Both the position numbers and the translations under genes were made by a program. A stretch of DNA of 64,000 nt, from NCBI RefSeq assembly GCF_024609245.1, contig NZ_JANJYH010000004.1, forward strand, positions 124,001 to 188,000. The letters are read 5' to 3'. Shown here one piece after another: positions 59,453 through 64,000 of the stretch (position 1 is the first letter of the stretch; every line of letters begins with the position of its first letter). The notes beneath the pieces were generated by a model. It was given only the letters and a program-made list of their open reading frames with translations. It did not search any database and was not told where the DNA came from. Source of the stretch: Haloarchaeobius sp. FL176. Its GTDB lineage: Archaea > Halobacteriota > Halobacteria > Halobacteriales > Natrialbaceae.

Positions 59453-60813
59453 GCGGACTCCCTGGCCTCGAGGAGCGCTTCGGACATCCCGTCGACGAGC
59501 TCGTTCGCGCGGGTGGCGTCGTGCGCCTCGGCGTAGACGCGCACCAGCGGTTCCGTGCCCGAGGGACGCGCGAGCACCCACGCGTCGCCGTAGTCGAGCC
59601 GGAAACCGTCCTTCGTGTCCAGGTCGGCGTCGGCGTCGTCGGCGCGCTCCTCGGCGGCGGCGAGCATCGCGGTCCGTTCGGCCTCGCGCTCGTACTCGAC
59701 GTTCCGGCGGACGTTGTGGTAGCCGCCGTAGGGCGCGACGACCTCGCTGACGGGCGCCTCGGCGAGCAGTTCGAGGAAGCGTGCGGCGGTGTAGGCTCCG
59801 TCACGGGCGATGTGGTAGTCTGGGAAGAAGATGCCCCCGTTGCCCTCGCCGGCGAGCGGGACGTGCTCTCCCGTAGCGAGCAGTTCGCGGACGCGAGTGA
59901 TGATGTTCGTCGAACCGATGGGCGTCAGCTCGAGCCGTGCGCCGGTCTCCTCGACGACGTCGACGAGCCGCTGGGAGACGTTCACCGCCGAGACGGTGAC
60001 GTCTTCGGGCCCGAGTTCGGCGGCGGCGAGCGCCGCGAGCGTGGCGTCGCCCTCGACGTACTCGCCGGTCTCGTCGTAGAAGATGGCGCGGTCGGCGTCG
60101 CCATCGTGTGCGATGCCCACGTCGGCGTCGGTCGCGCGAACGAGGTCGCCGAGGTCGCTCAGGTTCCCCGGGACTGGTTCGGGGTCGCGCCCGGGGAAGT
60201 GGCCGTCCGGCTGTGCGTTGACCGTGACGACGCGACAGCCCAATCGCCGGAAGAACTCGGGCGAGGTGAGCGCGCCGGCGCCGTGACCGGGGTCGAGCGC
60301 GACCGTCAGGTCCGCATCGGCGATGGTCTCCCGGTCGACCGCATCGAGCACGCGGTCGACGTAGCGGTCGGCGGCGTCCTCGACGCGGGTGCTCCGGCCG
60401 ACCGCGTCCCACGTCGCCGGCTCGAACGTCTCGCCGAGGAAGATGTCCTCGACGCGTTCGAGGTCGGGGACGGCGAGCTCGACGCCGTCGTCGCCGACGA
60501 GTTTGACGCCGTTGTACTCCGCCGGGTTGTGGCTGGCCGTGATCATCATCGCCGGCAGGCCCTCGGCCTCGGCGTAGGCCTGTGCGCCCGGTGTCGGCAC
60601 GCGGCCAAGCCGGTCCACGTCGACCCCGACGCTCGTGAGCCCGGCCGCGGCTGCGTCGGCGAGCATCTCGCCCGTTGCCCGTGTGTCCCGCGCGATGGCG
60701 ACCCGGTCGGCACCCCACGCCGTGCCGGCCGCCTTGGCAACGCGGAGGACGAACGTCGGCGTCAGCGCCTCGTTGGCGACGCCGCGAGTCCCGCTGGAAC
60801 CGAATACCTTCAT
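59449..60813 (-). CDS. glmM: Phosphohexomutase, phosphoglucosamine mutase-like
   Basis: 454 residues. Begins MKVFGSSGTRGVANEALTP; the phosphoserine loop is MMITASHNPAEYNGVKL, metal loop HDGDADRAI, specificity loop GEGNGGI and RPSGTEPLVRVYAE. The GEGNGG sugar-binding loop and short N-terminus fit archaeal GlmM (glucosamine-6-P to glucosamine-1-P) better than phosphomannomutase, but assignment by specificity loop alone is uncertain. Converges on the coiled-coil gene, sharing CTAG as stop. Confidence 0.88.
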   Translation of the reverse strand: MKVFGSSGTRGVANEALTPTFVLRVAKAAGTAWGADRVAIARDTRATGEMLADAAAAGLTSVGVDVDRLGRVPTPGAQAYAEAEGLPAMMITASHNPAEYNGVKLVGDDGVELAVPDLERVEDIFLGETFEPATWDAVGRSTRVEDAADRYVDRVLDAVDRETIADADLTVALDPGHGAGALTSPEFFRRLGCRVVTVNAQPDGHFPGRDPEPVPGNLSDLGDLVRATDADVGIAHDGDADRAIFYDETGEYVEGDATLAALAAAELGPEDVTVSAVNVSQRLVDVVEETGARLELTPIGSTNIITRVRELLATGEHVPLAGEGNGGIFFPDYHIARDGAYTAARFLELLAEAPVSEVVAPYGGYHNVRRNVEYEREAERTAMLAAAEERADDADADLDTKDGFRLDYGDAWVLARPSGTEPLVRVYAEAHDATRANELVDGMSEALLEARESA

Positions 60814-60897
60814 TCGAGTGCGTCTGCGTGCGGTGGCGTCAAATGGATTCCGAACCTGCCGCGGGGGGTCATCTCCCGTCTCCGGGCTCGAACCCCA

Positions 60898-60906
60898 CCT
60901 TTATTT
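60898..60906 (+). promoter_or_regulatory. TATA box of the PRC-barrel-like gene
   Basis: CCTTTATTT about 27-36 bases before the ATG at 60934. Confidence 0.5.
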
Positions 60907-60933
60907 CTCGTCGGGAACCATCGTTCGATTGGA

Positions 60934-61179
60934 ATGACAGTCCTCTCCACTCAGGACGAAGGGAAGTACCTCATGGACATCGAAGGCGAGCAGATCGGCA
61001 TCGTGACCGAGGTCGACGCCGAGGCGCAGGTCGCCTACGTCGAGCCCGAGGCCGGCATCTCCGAGGCGCTGGTCCAGAGCTTCGGCTTCGGCGACGCCGA
61101 CGACGACGATATCGAGGTCCACGCGGACTCCGTCGAGACCGTCACCGACACCGAGCTCCGCGTCGCGACCGACCTCTGA
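60934..61179 (+). CDS. Small PRC-barrel-like protein
   Basis: 81 residues: MTVLSTQDEGKYLMDIEGEQIGIVTEVDAEAQVAYVEPEAG gives the short beta-barrel strands of PRC-type domains (found in RimM and reaction-centre H subunit), then an acidic loop and DIEVHADSVETVTDTELRVATDL. Common in haloarchaea as single-domain proteins; may bind nucleic acid or proteins. Function unknown. Convergent with nothing; the glmM-like gene is divergent. Confidence 0.82.
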   Translation: MTVLSTQDEGKYLMDIEGEQIGIVTEVDAEAQVAYVEPEAGISEALVQSFGFGDADDDDIEVHADSVETVTDTELRVATDL

Positions 61180-61243
61180 GTCGGGAGTCCCCGCTCACAC
61201 GCCGACCACATCGTTTTCCACCCCGGCCGACCCACGTTCAGCC

Positions 61244-62125
61244 ATGAGCGCCGAGAAGGACATCAGCCTCGACGAGAAGCGGGTCTACGACGGCGACGAG
61301 CGCAAGGCGACGCTGTACGTGGCCTCGGGCGTCGGCTGCGTCGCGGTCGACGTGGTGGACGAGCGCGTCGGCGGGTTCGAGCTCGTGGCACGCGGAACGG
61401 CCCGGGACGTGGCTGCCGGCGGCGGTGTGGTCGCCGTGGCCACCGCCGAGGACGTGCTCGTCGGCCGGGTCGGCACCGACGCAGCGGACACCCACGTCGA
61501 CGCGTTCGAGGGGACAGGCCACGGCGCGGCGGTGGCTGTCGCCGTCGCCGACACGGACGAGCCGGCGATTCTCGCGGCGGGCCCCGACGGCGGGCTCTCG
61601 CGGCGGTCGGTCGACGGGGATGGCGACTGGACCGACTGCGGCACCGTCGAGAGCGAGGTTCGCTCGCTCTCCGGCGACCTCTGTGCCGCCGCCGACGGCG
61701 TGTACCGCGTCGGCAGCGAGCCAACTCACGTCGGCCTCGACGACGCCCGGGACGTGAGCGCAGTCGGCACGCCACGCGCAGCCACCGGCAGCGGCCTCTA
61801 CCGCCTCGGCAACGGCTGGCTGGACGAACTCGCGGGGGCCGCGACCCTGGTCGAAAGCGACGGCGGTGAGACGGGGACCAGAGACGCCGACGAGCCCGAG
61901 CGGGCCCACGCCGTCGTCGACGACGAGCTGGTCGCCCTCTCCGCCGGCGAGTGGGTCAGCTACCCGGACCAGCCCGAGGGAGGGGTCGTCGGGGTCGCCT
62001 ACGACCGGACGACGTACCTCGTGACGAGCGAGGGTCGGGTGTTCGCGGCGGCCGAGGACGGCTGGCGCGCGCAGTCGCTCGGCGTACCGGACGTGGTGGG
62101 TGTCGCGGCCGTCGGGCCGACCTGA
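61244..62125 (+). CDS. Haloarchaeal beta-propeller protein (HVO_0234-like)
   Basis: 293 residues. Regular blade-like repeats of about 40-45 residues: TLYVASGVGCVAVDVVDERVG, DVAAGGGVVAVATAEDVLVGRVG, DEPAILAAGPDGGLSRRSVDG, RSLSGDLCAAADGVYRVG, TGSGLYRLGNGWLDEL and TYLVTSEGRVFAAAEDGWRAQS. Six or so blades fit a small propeller. I recall a family named after Haloferax HVO_0234 with this layout. No signal peptide; cytoplasmic. Binding partner unknown. Confidence 0.85.
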   Translation: MSAEKDISLDEKRVYDGDERKATLYVASGVGCVAVDVVDERVGGFELVARGTARDVAAGGGVVAVATAEDVLVGRVGTDAADTHVDAFEGTGHGAAVAVAVADTDEPAILAAGPDGGLSRRSVDGDGDWTDCGTVESEVRSLSGDLCAAADGVYRVGSEPTHVGLDDARDVSAVGTPRAATGSGLYRLGNGWLDELAGAATLVESDGGETGTRDADEPERAHAVVDDELVALSAGEWVSYPDQPEGGVVGVAYDRTTYLVTSEGRVFAAAEDGWRAQSLGVPDVVGVAAVGPT

Positions 62126-62184
62126 CCCCATCTGGCGGGGCCGTCTCGGGACCGGAACGTGACACACTCGGCATAACGAAAGTG

Positions 62185-62192
62185 GAATTAGG
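62185..62192 (+). promoter_or_regulatory. TATA-like box of prs
   Basis: GGAATTAG 22-29 bases before the ATG at 62214. Confidence 0.4.
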
Positions 62193-62213
62193 CAGGCCGG
62201 CGAGCACTCCCAC

Positions 62214-63068
62214 ATGATACTCCCAGGCTCGGCCTCCCAGTCGCTGGCGGCCGAACTCGCGGCCGCACTCGGCGAGCCCATCGCGCCCGTCGAGTACGAG
62301 CGGTTCCCCGACGGGGAGCTGCTCGTCCGTATCGGCGATGCCTCGCCCGAGCGTGCCATCGTCGTGGCATCGACCGCGACGAGCGACGCGTTCGTCGAAC
62401 TGCTCCAGCTACAGGACGCCGCCCGCGAGGCCGGCGCGAGCGAGGTCGTCACCGTCCTACCGTACATGGGCTACGCCCGGCAGGACGAGGCGTTCAACCC
62501 CGGCGAGCCGGTCTCCTCGCGGGCCGTCGCCCGGGCCATCTCGACCGGTGCCGACCGCGTACTCACGGTCAACCCGCACGAGGCGGGCGTCTGCGAGTTC
62601 TTCGACCCGCCCGCGGTCGCGCTCGACGCCGCGCCACGGCTCGCCGAACCGCTCCCCGAGGACCTGAGCGAGCCGCTCTTTCTCGCACCGGACGAGGGGG
62701 CCTGCGACCTCGCCGAGTCTGTCCGGGACGCCTACGGCCGCGGCGAGACGGACTACTTCGAGAAGGTCCGGCACTCCGGCTCCGAGGTCGAGGTCAGCCC
62801 CAGCGACGCCGGCGTAGCCGGCCGGGACGTCGTCGTCGTCGACGACATCGTCGCCACCGGCTCGACGATGAGCGAGTCCATCGGCGTGCTGAACGACCGC
62901 GACGCGGCCCGCGTGTCCGTCGCGACGATCCACCCGCTGCTCGCGCGGAACGCACCGACGAAGCTCGCCCGTGCCGGCGTCGAGGCCGTCTACGGCACTG
63001 ACACGCTCGAACGCCCCGTCAGCGCCGTCTCCGTGGCACCGGTTGTCGCGGGAGAACTATCGGAATAA
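62214..63068 (+). CDS. prs: Ribose-phosphate pyrophosphokinase (PRPP synthetase)
   Basis: 284 residues, makes PRPP from ribose 5-phosphate and ATP for nucleotide, histidine and tryptophan synthesis. Signatures: FPDGELLVRIGD, LPYMGYARQDEAFNPGEPVSSRAVARAI (flexible loop with Arg/Gln/Asp), NPHEAGVCEFF and the PRPP-binding loop DVVVVDDIVATGSTM. Slightly shorter than bacterial enzymes, as in archaeal class III. Stand-alone gene. Confidence 0.95.
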   Translation: MILPGSASQSLAAELAAALGEPIAPVEYERFPDGELLVRIGDASPERAIVVASTATSDAFVELLQLQDAAREAGASEVVTVLPYMGYARQDEAFNPGEPVSSRAVARAISTGADRVLTVNPHEAGVCEFFDPPAVALDAAPRLAEPLPEDLSEPLFLAPDEGACDLAESVRDAYGRGETDYFEKVRHSGSEVEVSPSDAGVAGRDVVVVDDIVATGSTMSESIGVLNDRDAARVSVATIHPLLARNAPTKLARAGVEAVYGTDTLERPVSAVSVAPVVAGELSE

Positions 63069-63080
63069 AAACACGGATTC

Positions 63081-63125
63081 TTTATACCTCGTAGCGTTCC
63101 TACAGTACGTAGCCCCTCAAGGGGC
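63081..63125 (+). promoter_or_regulatory. Promoter and hairpin leader of the H-NOX-like gene
   Basis: TTTATACC (63081-63088) is a TATA box; transcription should begin near 63110, leaving a leader of about 28 bases. GCCCC-TCAA-GGGGC (63112-63125) forms a five-pair tetraloop hairpin, and the GGTGGTGTGG after it is the likely ribosome binding site. Confidence 0.45.
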
Positions 63126-63137
63126 GGTGGTGTGGCC

Positions 63138-63674
63138 ATGCACGGGATACTACACAAATCACTCAAGGGGTTCGTCGGGGAGCACGTGCCGGGGACGACC
63201 TGGGACGAGGTACTGGACGCGGCGGGCATCGAGCCGAAGCTCTACCTCCCGGTGTCACGATATCCGGACGAGGAGTTCACCGACGCCATCGCGGTCGTCG
63301 CCGAACAGACGGGCACCGCGGAGCCGGTCGTCCAGCGCAACGTCGGAACGTACCTCGCACCGGAGCTGCTCAACACGTTCAAGGCACACGTCAAGACCGG
63401 CTGGGGCACGAAGGAGGTCGTCGCCAACCTCGAAGAGATCTACCGACAGATCGAGACCGGCGACGACGAGGCCGCGTTCCCGACCGTCTCGACGGACCGC
63501 ATCGCCGCCGACACGTACATCGTCCAGTACCAGTCCGAGCGCCGGCTCTGTCACCTCGCGAAGGGCATCATCGAGGGCATCGCCGACGAGTTCGACGAGG
63601 AGGTCACCGTCTCCGAGGGCGCGTGTATGCACGACGGCGACGGGCACTGCGAGCTGACCGTCGAGTTCGCGTAG
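63138..63674 (+). CDS. H-NOX (heme NO-binding)-fold protein with Tyr at the heme-ligand site
   Basis: 178 residues of the HNOB fold. The YxSxR motif is at 131-135 (YQSER), Pro115 and the DEEFTD/VGTYL layout also match, so numbering runs in register with Thermoanaerobacter H-NOX as I remember it. But position 102, the proximal heme His there, is Tyr102 (LEEIYRQIE). It either binds heme differently or has lost heme. C-terminus ACMHDGDGHCELTVEF has two Cys that could form a redox pair or metal site. The ATG at 63138 is used because it puts the motif at the expected position; GTG at 63132 is possible. No kinase or cyclase adjoins within the window. Confidence 0.85.
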   Translation: MHGILHKSLKGFVGEHVPGTTWDEVLDAAGIEPKLYLPVSRYPDEEFTDAIAVVAEQTGTAEPVVQRNVGTYLAPELLNTFKAHVKTGWGTKEVVANLEEIYRQIETGDDEAAFPTVSTDRIAADTYIVQYQSERRLCHLAKGIIEGIADEFDEEVTVSEGACMHDGDGHCELTVEFA

Positions 63675-63697
63675 GCCGGCCGAAACTGACGTTCCGC

Positions 63698-64000
63698 TTA
63701 CTGCCGCCGCTGCAATCCGAGTCCCGCGAGCAGACCGACCAGCGCCGCCACTGCCGCCGTGACACCGAACCCGGGCATCGGCAAGGAGCCGCCCGCACCG
63801 TCGTCGTCGCTGCCGCCCACGCTTCCGTTCTCGGTGTCGGTGCCGCCGGCCGTCGTCTCCGGCTCGACCGCGCTGACGCTCACCTGTTCGCCGCCGACGC
63901 GAACGACGTGCTCGCCGGCCTCGCCGATCGTCACCGTCCCGGTGTAGGTGAGCCGGCTCGTGGGCGGTAGTCGGACCGTCTCCGTGCGGCTCTCCTCACC
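63698..64000 (-). CDS. C-terminal end of a PGF-CTERM surface protein (5' partial)
   Basis: 101 codons of a larger gene that begins beyond the window. Beta-rich stretch RLTYTGTVTIGEAGEHVVRVGGEQVSVSAVE, then a Thr/Gly/Ser/Asp linker, then MPGFGVTAAVAALVGLLAGLGLQRRQ. The PGF motif, hydrophobic helix and basic end form the PGF-CTERM signal cut and lipid-linked by archaeosortase ArtA. An exported, surface-anchored protein is therefore certain in outline; its main domain is outside the window. Confidence 0.87.
   Translation of the reverse strand, partial: GEESRTETVRLPPTSRLTYTGTVTIGEAGEHVVRVGGEQVSVSAVEPETTAGGTDTENGSVGGSDDDGAGGSLPMPGFGVTAAVAALVGLLAGLGLQRRQ

Overview
The window is a 64 kb stretch of very GC-rich chromosome from a halophilic archaeon (class Halobacteria). 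The evidence is the strongly acidic proteins, many genes with a TATA-like box about 25-30 bases before the start codon and no ribosome binding site, Tat-type lipoproteins, and archaeal information-processing genes: alanyl-tRNA synthetase of archaeal type, RFC small subunit, MCM helicase, TFB, a ubiquitin-like SAMP2 and an intron-containing tRNA. The order alaS / rfcS-SAMP2 / mcm-MinD-tfb resembles what I remember of Haloferax volcanii, but the genus cannot be told from the sequence. I see no rRNA, CRISPR array, transposase or prophage. The only mobile element is an intein in mcm.

Layout. 1-9 kb: the end of a peptide ABC-transporter operon, an M29 aminopeptidase, a 7TM histidine kinase, an unusual beta-propeller protein with a structured leader, and a MaoC-like hydratase. 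9-19 kb: tRNA-Arg(UCU) with an archaeal intron, then many small conserved haloarchaeal genes (UPF0200/UPF0201 pair, cysteine-cluster protein, NAD(P)-binding protein, PHP phosphoesterase, 7Fe-type ferredoxin). 19-31 kb: cupin, HAD hydrolase, acyl-CoA dehydrogenase, class I amidotransferase, an alpha/beta-hydrolase lacking its nucleophile, two Tat lipoproteins, an HD phosphohydrolase and two DUF4013-like membrane proteins. 31-42 kb: alaS, TspO, a soluble histidine kinase facing a HalX response regulator, rfcS divergent from a SAMP2-redoxin-acetyltransferase operon, and a phosphohexomutase. 42-47 kb: prepilin peptidase, a tandem pair of RecA-like paralogues, an SLC13-type permease and tRNA-Pro. 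47-57 kb: intein-bearing mcm with a tail of uncharacterised genes ending in a MinD ATPase, tfb, an HTH-like protein and a second, P-loop-less MinD-like protein. 57-64 kb: HIT hydrolase, hisI, glmM-like mutase, PRC-barrel-like protein, beta-propeller, PRPP synthetase, an H-NOX-like protein with Tyr at the heme-ligand position, and the end of a PGF-CTERM surface protein.

The least explained parts are the mcm-linked cluster with two MinD-type proteins around tfb, the H-NOX homologue, the tandem RecA-like pair, the SAMP2-redoxin operon and the leader of the beta-propeller gene. The genome is tightly packed: several convergent genes overlap at their stop codons, and one coding sequence ends inside tRNA-Pro on the other strand.
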